A stretch of DNA of 9,772 nucleotides from an uncultured Streptococcus sp. (GTDB lineage Bacteria; Bacillota; Bacilli; Lactobacillales; Aerococcaceae), in assembly GCA_916050055.1 (NCBI GenBank), contig CAJZJY010000036.1, positions 1 through 9,772 of the forward strand, given 5' to 3'. Positions 1 through 7,170 of the stretch are shown here, piece by piece. A model generated the notes under the pieces. That model was not told the origin of the DNA. It saw only the letters and a program-made list of their open reading frames with translations, and made no database searches. The position numbers and the translations under genes were made by a program. Numbering within the stretch: the first letter of the stretch is position 1; every line of letters starts with the position of its first letter.

Positions 1-27
1 AAAAGGAGAACGGAAATCCGTTCTCCT
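1..27 (-). terminator. Rho-independent terminator of pepV
   Basis: The arms at 4-14 and 17-27 are perfect inverted complements (AGGAGAACGGA / TCCGTTCTCCT), giving a 10-bp stem with a 4-base loop. Read on the minus strand the hairpin is followed by TTTT at 4-1, where the window ends, so the rest of the U tract cannot be seen. It begins 13 bases after the pepV stop codon. No T run follows on the plus strand, so it acts for pepV. Confidence 0.88.
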
Positions 28-39
28 AATCACTTACGT

Positions 40-1449
40 TTATTTAATTAATTCGTAAATCGCTTCTGCATAAATTGCAGCTGATCTGAATAAATCTTCT
101 AATGCGAAGAATTCATTTGCTTGGTGCATTGTATCGATTGAATCTGGGAAGAGCGCACCATACGCTACACCACGTTCAAAGATACGTCCGTATGTTCCAC
201 CACCGATAGATTGTTCGTGAGCTGGTAAGCCTGTTTGACGGTGATATACGTCTAATAATGTTGACACTAACTCGTCTTCTGGTGATACATAGTGAGGAAC
301 TTGTGCTTTACCGTGAGCTACTGTGAATCCATAACCTGAAGCTACAACTTCTGTCTTAATTTCAAGACCTTCTGCAGTAACGCCTAATGGATAACGGAAG
401 TTTACAACAGCAACCCCACCTAATTCTGGAGTGTAAGTGAAGATTCCGGCATTCGCTGTTAATGGTCCCATCACTTCATGATTGTAGTCCACTTTTAAGT
501 TTTTACCATCAATATCTTCATGTAATACTTCAGCAGCAAATGCTAAGTATTTCTTCGCGTTGCCTTTGAAGTTGAATTGGTTTAAGAATTTAGCTAAGTG
601 AGTTCCAGCATTGATTCCTTTATCTGGAGTAGATCCGTGTGCTGATTTACCAACAACGTCTAAGATAACTTTGCCGTCTAATACTTGAGCAGTTCCTTCA
701 ACAGGATTTGCAGCAACGTATGCTAAGAAACGGTCAACCACTTCATCTGCATTTGGCACAGTAACTTCTGCATGGGCATCTTGAGGAACCATGTTTTCAC
801 GTAAACCTGCGTCGAAGCTTAATAATTGGTAGTCGCCTTCAGCAGCTCCCCCAGGAATATCATAGTGTAATGAAAGAATTCCTTTTTCACCATTGATGAT
901 TGGGAATGTTGCGTCTGGTGAGAAACCAAAGTCTGGCATTTCTTCTGTTTGGAAGTAACGGTCCATACATTTCCAACCTGATTCTTCGTCAGTTCCGATA
1001 ATGAAACGAACACGTCTAGAAACTGGTAATCCTAATTCTTTGATGATTTTTAATGCATAGTATGCTGCCATACTTGGTCCTTTGTCATCGCTTGAACCAC
1101 GCGCATAAATACGATCATTAATAATTTGTGGTTCGAAAGGATCTGTATCCCATCCAGTACCCACTGGAACAACGTCCACGTGACCTAATACACCAAGAGT
1201 TTCTTTGTAGTCTGGATTTGGTGCAAATTCGATGTGACCTGCTAAGTTTCCAACTTGTTTTGTTGTGAAACCATCGCGTTCACCGATTGCTAAGAATGCT
1301 TCTAACGCTTCTTTAGGTCCAGGACCTACTGGTGCATCCTCTGTTGCTTTAGAATCATCACGCACACTGTCGATACGTAATAATGTGAATAAATCTTTTA
1401 ACAGATCTTCTTTACGAAGTTCTACTTCTTTTTTCCAATCAATTGTCAT
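40..1449 (-). CDS. pepV: Dipeptidase PepV (M20 family metallopeptidase)
   Basis: Cytoplasmic dinuclear-zinc dipeptidase of the PepV/Xaa-His branch of family M20, known to cleave dipeptides with varied N-terminal residues. With the start chosen here the protein has 469 residues, close to the usual 466-472. Visible motifs are GHVDVVP (His about 90, Asp about 92), SSDDKGP (metal-bridging Asp about 122), GTDEESG (catalytic Glu and ligand Glu about 155-156), FSPDATFP (Asp about 179) and TMHQANEF (His about 442), plus the C-terminal GGGTYGR. All expected metal ligands are present, so it should be active. The frame can be extended 11 codons to a TTG at 1482, but that codon lies at the predicted transcription start. 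ATG at 1449 has GGAG seven bases upstream and begins MTIDWKKEV, which resembles known PepV N termini. It is a single-gene unit between its own promoter and terminator. Family certain; start fairly sure. Confidence 0.95.
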   Translation of the reverse strand: MTIDWKKEVELRKEDLLKDLFTLLRIDSVRDDSKATEDAPVGPGPKEALEAFLAIGERDGFTTKQVGNLAGHIEFAPNPDYKETLGVLGHVDVVPVGTGWDTDPFEPQIINDRIYARGSSDDKGPSMAAYYALKIIKELGLPVSRRVRFIIGTDEESGWKCMDRYFQTEEMPDFGFSPDATFPIINGEKGILSLHYDIPGGAAEGDYQLLSFDAGLRENMVPQDAHAEVTVPNADEVVDRFLAYVAANPVEGTAQVLDGKVILDVVGKSAHGSTPDKGINAGTHLAKFLNQFNFKGNAKKYLAFAAEVLHEDIDGKNLKVDYNHEVMGPLTANAGIFTYTPELGGVAVVNFRYPLGVTAEGLEIKTEVVASGYGFTVAHGKAQVPHYVSPEDELVSTLLDVYHRQTGLPAHEQSIGGGTYGRIFERGVAYGALFPDSIDTMHQANEFFALEDLFRSAAIYAEAIYELIK

Positions 1450-1456
1450 CCAATCG

Positions 1457-1460
1457 CTCC
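1457..1460 (-). promoter_or_regulatory. Ribosome binding site that fixes the pepV start
   Basis: GGAG on the minus strand, seven bases before ATG 1449. The alternative in-frame TTG at 1482 has no such site and would sit at the very 5' end of the predicted transcript. Confidence 0.7.
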
Positions 1461-1489
1461 AATCTCTATCAAGTAAATTCAATAGTCTT

Positions 1490-1518
1490 ATCTTACCATT
1501 TTTACAAAGGGATGAAAA
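1490..1518 (-). promoter_or_regulatory. Predicted pepV promoter
   Basis: The -10 is TAAGAT at 1490-1495, preceded directly by TGG (1496-1498), an extended -10. The -35 is TTTTCA at 1513-1518 (4 of 6 matches to TTGACA) with a 17-base spacer. The expected transcription start is near 1483, giving a leader of about 34 bases. It lies just downstream of the rsuA terminator, so pepV is probably a separate transcription unit. Confidence 0.6.
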
Positions 1519-1533
1519 GCGGTTAAACCCTTT
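1506..1533. repeat. Inverted repeat around the pepV -35
   Basis: AAAGGG at 1506-1511 and CCCTTT at 1528-1533 are perfect inverted copies separated by 16 bases. A second small palindrome, GGTTAAACC (1521-1529), overlaps the right arm. Together they flank and touch the predicted -35 (1513-1518). This could be an operator or chance; no regulator can be named. Confidence 0.3.
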
Positions 1534-1539
1534 CTACAA

Positions 1540-1571
1540 CAAATAAAAGCCTAGGATTTCTCCTAAGCTTT
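1540..1571 (-). terminator. Rho-independent terminator of the flippase-rsuA unit
   Basis: On the minus strand the arms AAAGCTTAGGA (1571-1561) and TCCTAGGCTTT (1556-1546) form an 11-bp stem with one U-G wobble and a GAAA tetraloop, followed by TTTTATTTG. It starts two bases after the rsuA stop codon, so it closes that unit and separates it from pepV. Confidence 0.88.
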
Positions 1572-1573
1572 CG

Positions 1574-2290
1574 TTATTCATGAATCATTAATGATTCTAA
1601 TTCTTCTTCGGTTAAAGGTCTGCTCTCTCCTAACGCGAGGCTCTCATCCAACTTGAGCGGTCCCATCGTGAGTCGCTGCAAATCGACAACGGTTTTCCCG
1701 CAAGCTTTCACCATTCGTTTCACCTGGTGGAATTTCCCTTCTTTCAAATGAATCTGAACAACCGACTCATCCTGCGTTGTGCTAAAAATATCCAGACGCG
1801 CTAGCATACACTCCGTTCCATCCAATAACACGATGCCCTTCTCAAAAGCAGCGACATCTTCAGAAGTCATCACACCTTCGATTCTTGCTTGATAGATTTT
1901 TGTGACGTGTTTCTTCGGTGAAAGAAGACGATGCGCCAATTCTCCATCATTTGTCAAGAGCAATAATCCATGCGTATCGATATCCAAACGTCCTACCGGG
2001 AAGACTCTCTTTTTAAAATAAAGCGGATCGATTAAATCCAGTACCGTTTTATGAAGATTATCTTCGGTGGCACTAACGACTCCCTTAGGCTTATTCATCA
2101 TGATATAGACGAACTCTTCGTACTGAATCGCCTCGCCATCAAACAGAATCTCATCCGTTTCAGGATTCACTTGTACTTTACCATTGGTGACGACTTTACC
2201 GTTGACGGTAATTCTTTTGGCCTTTAATAAAGATTTGACCTCGGAACGAGTTCCAAGGCCACAATCTGCTAAACATTTATCTAATCTCAT
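1574..2290 (-). CDS. rsuA: 16S rRNA pseudouridine synthase, RsuA family
   Basis: Converts a uridine of 16S rRNA to pseudouridine, by family analogy U516; the exact target is inferred. The 238-residue length is typical. Residues 1-50 form an S4 RNA-binding domain (MRLDKCLADCGLG...AKRITVNGKVV). The catalytic domain follows with MNKPKG (65-70) and the signature GRLDIDTHGLLLLTNDG, in which Asp 103 is the expected catalytic aspartate. KIYQARIEG and GKFHQVKRM are further conserved blocks of the RsuA/RluB/E/F group. The ATG at 2290 overlaps the stop of the flippase gene by one base (TAATG on the minus strand), so the two are probably translationally coupled. A strong terminator follows at once. A closely related RluB-type specificity cannot be fully ruled out, but the short length and single S4 domain fit RsuA. 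Confidence 0.92.
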   Translation of the reverse strand: MRLDKCLADCGLGTRSEVKSLLKAKRITVNGKVVTNGKVQVNPETDEILFDGEAIQYEEFVYIMMNKPKGVVSATEDNLHKTVLDLIDPLYFKKRVFPVGRLDIDTHGLLLLTNDGELAHRLLSPKKHVTKIYQARIEGVMTSEDVAAFEKGIVLLDGTECMLARLDIFSTTQDESVVQIHLKEGKFHQVKRMVKACGKTVVDLQRLTMGPLKLDESLALGESRPLTEEELESLMIHE

Positions 2291-3960
2291 TATTTCATCC
2301 TCAATTTACGACGAATTCCACCGACGCGAGCGCCAAGCATTTCATCAGCTAATCGATTCTTCAAGGTAATTAGTCCGTAAGTCACAACTCCGACAAAACC
2401 TACAGCAGCAACTGCAATTAACGCACGAACTTTACCACCGATTGGCATTACATGTTTAATCGCATAAAGAGTCAGTGCTGAAGTAATGGCCATCGCAAGA
2501 GAAGCAAGAAGCACTTGACCGAATTTCTTCAATACGTAATTCAAATCGAATCGTGTTAATCGAAGTACGTGACGACACATATAAAGTGTTGCGACAAAAT
2601 ACGCTACTGAGCTGGCAATTAACGGACCTGCTCCACCAAGGAAGTAAATCATCATTGGTTGCCATAGTAATTTAATAAGCACTGTAAATCCTAATGCTTT
2701 AATCGCAATGATGTGTTGTTCCATCGACTGCAAGATGTAAGTGAACGTTACAAATAATCCTAAGAACACACACATGATACATGAAACCATTAATAGATAC
2801 GTTCCTGTTGGGTCTGGTGAATAGAACACATTATAAATCGGCTCTGATACAATCGCCATCCCTACAGAAGCTGGAATCATGATGTATGCAAATAATCCAA
2901 GGTTGTTTGCAATGACACGTTTGACTTCTTCACGGTCATTCACTGAATAATGAGCTGCAAGCAGTGGCAATGCCGCTGTTGAGATACTCATCGCTAGCGA
3001 AATTACAATCATAATCACTTTATTCGCATTAAATCCAAATAAAGTAATCAGTTCTTTCCCTTCTTCAAACGAGAAGTTCGTAAAGATTGGAACCAGACGT
3101 TGGAATGTTTCTTGGTCAATCAAGCTGATGATTTGAATACTTGAAGTTACTAACACGAAAGGTAAAGCTTCACGCATGACTTCAAAAATAATTTTCCAGA
3201 AACTTAATGGACGTTCAGGGCGCCCTTCTTCCATTAATTCCATCATACCTTTATGGTCTCGGAACATCTTATATGCTAAGTATAAGAACGCGATGACCGC
3301 ACCGACAAAGGCCGCAAATGTAGAATGCGCTACAGCAACGACGAATCCGCCGCGGATGACACGCATGACAAAATACGTTAATCCTAACATGTACAAGATA
3401 CGGACGACTTGCTCCCATAATTGAGATTTCGCAGAAGCAGCCATTTCATTGTATCCTTGATAGTATCCACGCATTAAGCTAAGCGGCGGAATAATGAGTA
3501 CCGCAGGCGTTAGCGAACGGATGACCATAATACTGTCTGCAACTTCTTCAGGAGTAGCTCCTTTTGCAAAAAGTGGCGCTGCAAAATACATTCCCGCCGC
3601 AAAGACTACTCCAAGGAATGTCATAAAGAGCATCGTTCCTTTGAACAAGCGCCAACTTGTTTTATAGTCTCTTCTTGCTTGGTTATCCGCTACGATTTTA
3701 GAAATCGCAACAGGAATCCCTGCCGTTGATATTTGTAATACTAAAGCATAAATATTATAGGCGATAAAATATAGGTAGTTCGCATTATCCCTATCGGCAC
3801 CCATCCACATTCCCCAAGGGATGATATATAGTGCTCCAAGTAATCTTGAGACGATATTCCCGATCGTTAACCAAGATGAACTTTCCAAGAGAATTTGTTG
3901 CGAATTTTTCTGATTACGAATTTTATCACTCAGGCCTACATAAGGCTTTCTTTTAAACAT
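2290..3960 (-). CDS. ytgP: MurJ/YtgP-type lipid flippase (polysaccharide biosynthesis family)
   Basis: Polytopic membrane protein of the MOP (MATE-like) exporter superfamily, SpoVB/YtgP/MurJ branch. Relatives flip undecaprenyl-linked precursors such as lipid II across the membrane for peptidoglycan synthesis. With start ATG 3960 it has 556 residues, near the roughly 540-550 of this branch. I count about 14 hydrophobic segments, roughly at 32-52, 63-83, 108-128, 150-165, 185-202, 207-230, 265-283, 313-335, 353-373, 388-412, 418-436, 444-462, 482-500 and 512-533. An N-terminal SRLLGALYIIPW block and MRGYYQGYNEM (163-173) are typical, and the C terminus is strongly basic. The frame can be extended 24 codons to TTG 4032, but the predicted promoter lies inside that extension, so ATG 3960 is preferred; its ribosome site is a modest AGAGGA about 11 bases away. 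The next gene is rsuA, coupled through TAATG. MurJ function is inferred; another flipped lipid is possible. Confidence 0.87.
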   Translation of the reverse strand: MFKRKPYVGLSDKIRNQKNSQQILLESSSWLTIGNIVSRLLGALYIIPWGMWMGADRDNANYLYFIAYNIYALVLQISTAGIPVAISKIVADNQARRDYKTSWRLFKGTMLFMTFLGVVFAAGMYFAAPLFAKGATPEEVADSIMVIRSLTPAVLIIPPLSLMRGYYQGYNEMAASAKSQLWEQVVRILYMLGLTYFVMRVIRGGFVVAVAHSTFAAFVGAVIAFLYLAYKMFRDHKGMMELMEEGRPERPLSFWKIIFEVMREALPFVLVTSSIQIISLIDQETFQRLVPIFTNFSFEEGKELITLFGFNANKVIMIVISLAMSISTAALPLLAAHYSVNDREEVKRVIANNLGLFAYIMIPASVGMAIVSEPIYNVFYSPDPTGTYLLMVSCIMCVFLGLFVTFTYILQSMEQHIIAIKALGFTVLIKLLWQPMMIYFLGGAGPLIASSVAYFVATLYMCRHVLRLTRFDLNYVLKKFGQVLLASLAMAITSALTLYAIKHVMPIGGKVRALIAVAAVGFVGVVTYGLITLKNRLADEMLGARVGGIRRKLRMK

Positions 3961-3984
3961 ATATTGAAAAATCCTCTTTCTTAA

Positions 3985-3993
3985 ATTATACCA
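3985..3993 (-). promoter_or_regulatory. Extended -10 promoter of the flippase gene
   Basis: TATAAT at 3985-3990 is a perfect -10 and is preceded directly by TGG (3991-3993), an extended -10 motif. At the 17-base spacing the -35 position (4008-4013) reads AAATAA, a poor match, so the extended -10 probably carries recognition. The transcription start is expected near 3978, about 18 bases before ATG 3960, which excludes the upstream TTG start. Confidence 0.72.
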
Positions 3994-4003
3994 ACCATAA
4001 GAG

Positions 4004-4020
4004 TACATTATTTTAATGTA
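4004..4020. promoter_or_regulatory. 17-bp palindrome at the -35 position of the flippase promoter
   Basis: The plus strand reads TACATTA-TTT-TAATGTA, with perfect 7-base arms around a 3-base centre. It covers the place where a -35 hexamer would sit (4008-4013), a typical spot for a repressor or activator site. It resembles no operator I can name with confidence. AT-rich sequence makes chance dyads more likely. Confidence 0.42.
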
Positions 4021-4065
4021 AAATGCTAGCAATCTTATGAAACCTTAAGCAGTTAGTAAACTTTG

Positions 4066-4103
4066 CATAAAAAAAGAATCGAACTGAAGCGCTCGATTCT
4101 TTT
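4066..4103 (-). terminator. Rho-independent terminator of recA
   Basis: On the minus strand the arms AAAAGAATCGA (4103-4093) and TCGATTCTTTT (4082-4072) form a perfect 11-bp stem with a 10-base loop, followed by more T residues down to 4069. It begins seven bases after the recA stop codon and ends the cinA-recA region before the flippase promoter. Confidence 0.92.
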
Positions 4104-4109
4104 CATTGA

Positions 4110-5156
4110 TTAGTCTAATAAACTTGTTTGTCCTTCTTCTTCCACTTCGACAGGAGCTGCTACTCCAATGCCGTAGTGAGCACGAACTTTTTGGTTCAAG
4201 TCGGCAACGACTTCTGGATGGTCTGCCAAGTATGCTTTTGCATTTTCACGACCTTGACCAATCTTCTCGTCGTTATAAGCGTACCATGCACCACTCTTCT
4301 TCACGAAGTCGAGGTCTGCTGCCATATCGAGTAATTCCCCAAGTTGAGAAATTCCTTCTCCGTACATAATATCCACAACAGCTGTTTTAAATGGTGGAGC
4401 CACTTTATTTTTAACAACTTTGATTTTAGTTTGGTTCCCTAAAATTTCAGTACCTTGTTTGATTTGGTCTGCGCGACGTACTTCTAAACGAACAGTCGCG
4501 TAGAATTTCAACGCACGTCCACCAGGTGTTGTTTCAGGGTTCCCGAACATAACGCCCACTTTTTCACGGATTTGGTTGATAAAGATTGCGATTGTTTTTG
4601 TTTTGTTAATTGAACCTGATAATTTACGTAATGCTTGAGACATTAAACGAGCTTGTAAACCTACGTGAGATTGTCCCATGTCGCCATCGATTTCGGCACG
4701 TGGAACTAACGCAGCAACTGAGTCGACGATAACGATGTCAACTGCTCCTGATGATACTAAAGCATCTGCAATTCCTAATCCTTGTTCCCCTGTATCTGGT
4801 TGAGATAATAATAATTCATCAATGTTTACGCCTAATGCTTTTGCGTATTCTGGATCTAGAGCGTGCTCAGCATCGATGAACGCTGCCACTCCACCACGTT
4901 TTTGAACTTCCGCAACCGCATGAAGTGCAACAGTTGTTTTACCTGAAGATTCTGGTCCGTATACTTCGATGATACGTCCACGTGGGAATCCACCTACACC
5001 TAATGCGATATCTAACGCAAGAGAACCTGAAGATACTGTTTGAATTTGTGTATCTACTTTTTCTCCTAATTTCATTACGGCACCTTTACCGTAGCTCTTC
5101 TCAATTTTCTTTAGTGCATCTTCCAATGCTCTTTGACGATTTTCATTTTCTGCCAT
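4110..5156 (-). CDS. recA: Recombinase RecA
   Basis: DNA-dependent ATPase that forms filaments on single-stranded DNA, carries out strand exchange, and as a filament triggers LexA self-cleavage. In competent cells it also recombines incoming DNA. The protein has 348 residues, normal for Gram-positive RecA. Visible parts are Walker [10 protein letters not shown] (67-75), catalytic Glu 97 in FIDAEHALD, Walker B IVIVD (141-145), the L1 loop around 153-165, loop L2 starting at [13 protein letters not shown] (194-206), and a C-terminal acidic tail (VEVEEEG). ATG 5156 has GGAGG nine bases upstream. No intein or frameshift is seen. It lies 85 bases downstream of cinA, a common pairing in Lactobacillales, but has its own promoter and LexA box, so SOS induction independent of cinA is likely. 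A strong terminator follows. Confidence 0.99.
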   Translation of the reverse strand: MAENENRQRALEDALKKIEKSYGKGAVMKLGEKVDTQIQTVSSGSLALDIALGVGGFPRGRIIEVYGPESSGKTTVALHAVAEVQKRGGVAAFIDAEHALDPEYAKALGVNIDELLLSQPDTGEQGLGIADALVSSGAVDIVIVDSVAALVPRAEIDGDMGQSHVGLQARLMSQALRKLSGSINKTKTIAIFINQIREKVGVMFGNPETTPGGRALKFYATVRLEVRRADQIKQGTEILGNQTKIKVVKNKVAPPFKTAVVDIMYGEGISQLGELLDMAADLDFVKKSGAWYAYNDEKIGQGRENAKAYLADHPEVVADLNQKVRAHYGIGVAAPVEVEEEGQTSLLD

Positions 5157-5185
5157 GTTTTAATTCCTCCACGAATTTTAAGTCA

Positions 5186-5205
5186 AACATATTGTACACT
5201 ATGTT
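5186..5205. repeat. Dyad covering the recA -10
   Basis: AACATA (5186-5191) and TATGTT (5200-5205) are perfect inverted copies separated by 8 bases, and they bracket the predicted -10 (5191-5196). The spacing does not fit a LexA box. It may be an extra control site or chance. Confidence 0.3.
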
Positions 5206-5220
5206 CTATTCCATGCGCAA
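5191..5220 (-). promoter_or_regulatory. Predicted recA promoter
   Basis: The -10 is TACAAT at 5191-5196 and the -35 is TTGCGC at 5215-5220, separated by 18 bases. The expected transcription start is near 5184, giving a leader of about 28 bases that carries the GGAGG site. Five of six -10 positions match consensus; only the first half of the -35 does. Confidence 0.55.
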
Positions 5221-5228
5221 GCAATATG

Positions 5229-5242
5229 CGAACATTTGTTCT
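5229..5242. promoter_or_regulatory. LexA (SOS) box upstream of recA
   Basis: CGAAC-ATTT-GTTCT on the plus strand matches the Gram-positive LexA/DinR consensus CGAAC-N4-GTTCG in nine of ten specified positions. It lies eight bases upstream of the predicted recA -35, and its last base is the first base of the cinA stop codon on the plus strand. Binding at this place is expected to repress recA until DNA damage. LexA itself is not in the window. Confidence 0.85.
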
Positions 5243-6495
5243 TATTTTGTTCGAACTTGTTTTAATAAATATTTTCTAAGTAAATTCCATCCATATTGTA
5301 CCGCGAATTCACGGTTATCGTTACGAGTACGTGCAAGGTGTAATTCTAACACTTCAACCTCTGTTTGAGAGGCTAATGCTACGAAAATCGTTCCGACTTC
5401 TTTTCCTTCCATTTCACTTGGTCCAGCGACTCCTGTAAATGAAATTCCCAAATCACTTTGATAATGGAGTCTTGCTTGTTCGGCCATCGCTTTAGCACAT
5501 TCTGCACTGACCATTCCATATTGATCTAGTAAGGTGCTGTCGATTCCTAGTTGCGTTTCTTTTGCTTCTCTTTGATAAGCAACTGTTCCACCTTGGAAAT
5601 AAGAGGAGCTTCCTTCGAACGCCACGACACTTGCTGCAAACAATCCACCCGTTAAACTTTCAGCACATGCGATCGTGAGCCCAGATTCTTTTAGTAACTC
5701 AACAGTGACTTCCTGTAATGTATTGTGGTCTCCGTATCCATAGAAGTATTCTCCTACTTGAGATTGGATGAGTAATTCCATCCCGTCAAGAAGCTCTGTA
5801 CACTCTTCTTCCGTTTCACCATTGGCTGTCAATCGAAGCATCACTTCGAATTTACCAGCATATGGCGCAATTGTCGGATTCGTTTGTCCCTCGATTAAAT
5901 CTTCTAGGATGGTCACTAAACGTGATTCTCCAATTCCAAAGAATCGTAAATAACGAGACTCGAATAAATCTACCTTGCCCACTTTCTTTCTTAAGAAAGG
6001 CAACACTTCTTTTTGCATCATCATTTTCAATTCATTTGGTGGTCCAGGTAGAACAATGAATTGACGGCCCTCTTTTTCAAACCCACAGCCGACCGCAAGT
6101 CCGTTATGATTTTTAAAAACAGTACCGCCCTCGAATGCGAGTGCCTGTCTACGATTATTTTCACTCATATCGCGATGAGAACGTACGTGAAAATCAATCA
6201 CTTTCTGAAGAGCTGCCTCATCTTCAACGAGTGGCACTTCTAAAAAGCGAGCCAGTACTTGTTTGGTGATATCATCTGTCGTTGGTCCAAGACCTCCAGA
6301 TAAAATAATCAACTCACTTCTTGAAGCGGCTAATTCAATCGCTTCATACATTCTTTCTTCATTATCCCCTACCACTTGTTGATAGTATGTTGGAATCGAG
6401 TTTTTAGCTAATTCTTGAGCTAGGTATGCACTATTCGTGTTCACAATTTGCCCCATTAGCAACTCTGTACCAACTGCAATGATTTCTGCATTCAT
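5242..6495 (-). CDS. cinA: Competence/damage-inducible protein CinA
   Basis: Two-domain cytoplasmic protein of 417 residues, the normal length. Residues 1-170 are a molybdopterin-binding-like (COG1058) domain with GTELLMGQIVNTNSAYLA at 9-26, SGGLGPTTDDIT at 66-77 and PGPPNE at 150-155. After a linker, residues about 255-417 form the CinA C-terminal domain, with CAESLTGG (277-284) and GVAGPS (355-360), the fold linked to nicotinamide-mononucleotide deamidase activity in relatives. In streptococci CinA is made during competence and binds RecA, helping bring it to the membrane; that role is inferred here from the recA neighbour. ATG 6495 has AAGGAAGG about seven bases upstream. A terminator lies between pgsA and cinA, yet I see no clear promoter and no ComX-type TACGAATA box in the short gap, so how cinA is transcribed is open. 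Its last codons contain LexA half-sites. Confidence 0.96.
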   Translation of the reverse strand: MNAEIIAVGTELLMGQIVNTNSAYLAQELAKNSIPTYYQQVVGDNEERMYEAIELAASRSELIILSGGLGPTTDDITKQVLARFLEVPLVEDEAALQKVIDFHVRSHRDMSENNRRQALAFEGGTVFKNHNGLAVGCGFEKEGRQFIVLPGPPNELKMMMQKEVLPFLRKKVGKVDLFESRYLRFFGIGESRLVTILEDLIEGQTNPTIAPYAGKFEVMLRLTANGETEEECTELLDGMELLIQSQVGEYFYGYGDHNTLQEVTVELLKESGLTIACAESLTGGLFAASVVAFEGSSSYFQGGTVAYQREAKETQLGIDSTLLDQYGMVSAECAKAMAEQARLHYQSDLGISFTGVAGPSEMEGKEVGTIFVALASQTEVEVLELHLARTRNDNREFAVQYGWNLLRKYLLKQVRTK

Positions 6496-6522
6496 AATTT
6501 CGCCTTCCTTAACACTCTTTTG

Positions 6523-6557
6523 TAAAAATAAAAGCCCAAAACAATTGTTTCAGGCTT
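6523..6557 (-). terminator. Rho-independent terminator of rodZ-pgsA
   Basis: Positions 6532-6557 form a nearly perfect self-complementary 26-base element. On the minus strand, AAGCCTGAAAC pairs with GTTTTGGGCTT, with two G-U wobbles and an AATT loop, and TTATTTTT follows. It starts six bases after the pgsA stop codon, so it ends the rodZ-pgsA unit ahead of cinA, though some read-through may occur. Confidence 0.85.
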
Positions 6558-6563
6558 CGTTTG

Positions 6564-7157
6564 TTATTCTGTTTTAGTAAATGAATCCGCAAATACATGT
6601 CGATTCTTTACAAAATAATCCAAACCTGAATAGATTGTAAATACTAAACAACTATAAAGTAAGATTTGTCCGATTGGAATCCCAAGGGCCTTAAAGAACA
6701 AATCGTCCGTCAATAGGAAAATAATCGCCAACATTTGAGTGGCTGTTTTTACTTTTCCTGGCCAAGCAGCAGCCATGACTTCGCCATCTGTGACTAATAA
6801 TAATCGAAGCCCCGTTACTGCTAATTCACGACAAACAATGATACTTACGACCCAAGCAGGTGCTAAATTGAATGAAACAAGCATAATGAATGCACTCATG
6901 ACTAGCATTTTATCTGCTAAAGGATCAGCGAACTTCCCAAAGTTTGTCACTAATTTGTATTTGCGTGCTAAATATCCATCAAGATAATCTGTAAAACTAG
7001 CTACTGCGAAAATAATCATTGCCCAAAAGTGGACAACGCTAATTTGTGAGCCCATAAGATTCATCACTCCTAGCGCTTCACTCGGTAAGCACATCAGAAT
7101 GATAAAAACCGGAATCATGAAAATTCGCAAAACCGTTAATTTATTTGGTAAATTCAT
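6564..7157 (-). CDS. pgsA: CDP-diacylglycerol-glycerol-3-phosphate 3-phosphatidyltransferase
   Basis: Integral membrane enzyme that joins CDP-diacylglycerol and glycerol 3-phosphate to form phosphatidylglycerol phosphate, the committed step to phosphatidylglycerol. The 197-residue length is typical. The full CDP-alcohol phosphatidyltransferase signature is present: Asp 57, Asp 60-Gly 61, Ala 64-Arg 65, Gly 74, Asp 78 and Asp 82 (DYLDGYLARKY...GKFADPLADK), so the metal and substrate site is intact. Hydrophobic segments lie near 8-26, 42-56, 84-110 and 135-183. The N-terminal MNLPNKLTVLRI is also characteristic. ATG 7157 has AGGAG seven bases upstream, and that ribosome site overlaps the TAG stop of rodZ, which implies translational coupling. 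The rodZ-pgsA-cinA-recA order is common in Bacillota. A terminator follows directly. Confidence 0.96.
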   Translation of the reverse strand: MNLPNKLTVLRIFMIPVFIILMCLPSEALGVMNLMGSQISVVHFWAMIIFAVASFTDYLDGYLARKYKLVTNFGKFADPLADKMLVMSAFIMLVSFNLAPAWVVSIIVCRELAVTGLRLLLVTDGEVMAAAWPGKVKTATQMLAIIFLLTDDLFFKALGIPIGQILLYSCLVFTIYSGLDYFVKNRHVFADSFTKTE

Positions 7158-7164
7158 CGCAATT

Positions 7165-7170
7165 CTCCTA
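7165..7170 (-). promoter_or_regulatory. pgsA ribosome site merged with the rodZ stop
   Basis: AGGAG (7165-7169) shares bases with the TAG stop of rodZ (7168-7170). A ribosome finishing rodZ therefore sits on the pgsA start region, an arrangement that links the two protein yields. Confidence 0.75.

Noticed and set aside
5196..5210. Second LexA box (GAACATAGTGTAC) in the recA promoter
   Set aside because: Only the GAAC half is present; the other half does not read GTTC at the needed 4-base spacing.
4982..5368. Plus-strand open frame of 128 codons across the recA start and cinA end
   Set aside because: It is antisense to two certain genes and to the recA control region, has no ribosome site I can see, and its translation is an unlikely mix rich in Leu, Phe and Ser. 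All other plus-strand frames were rejected on the same grounds.
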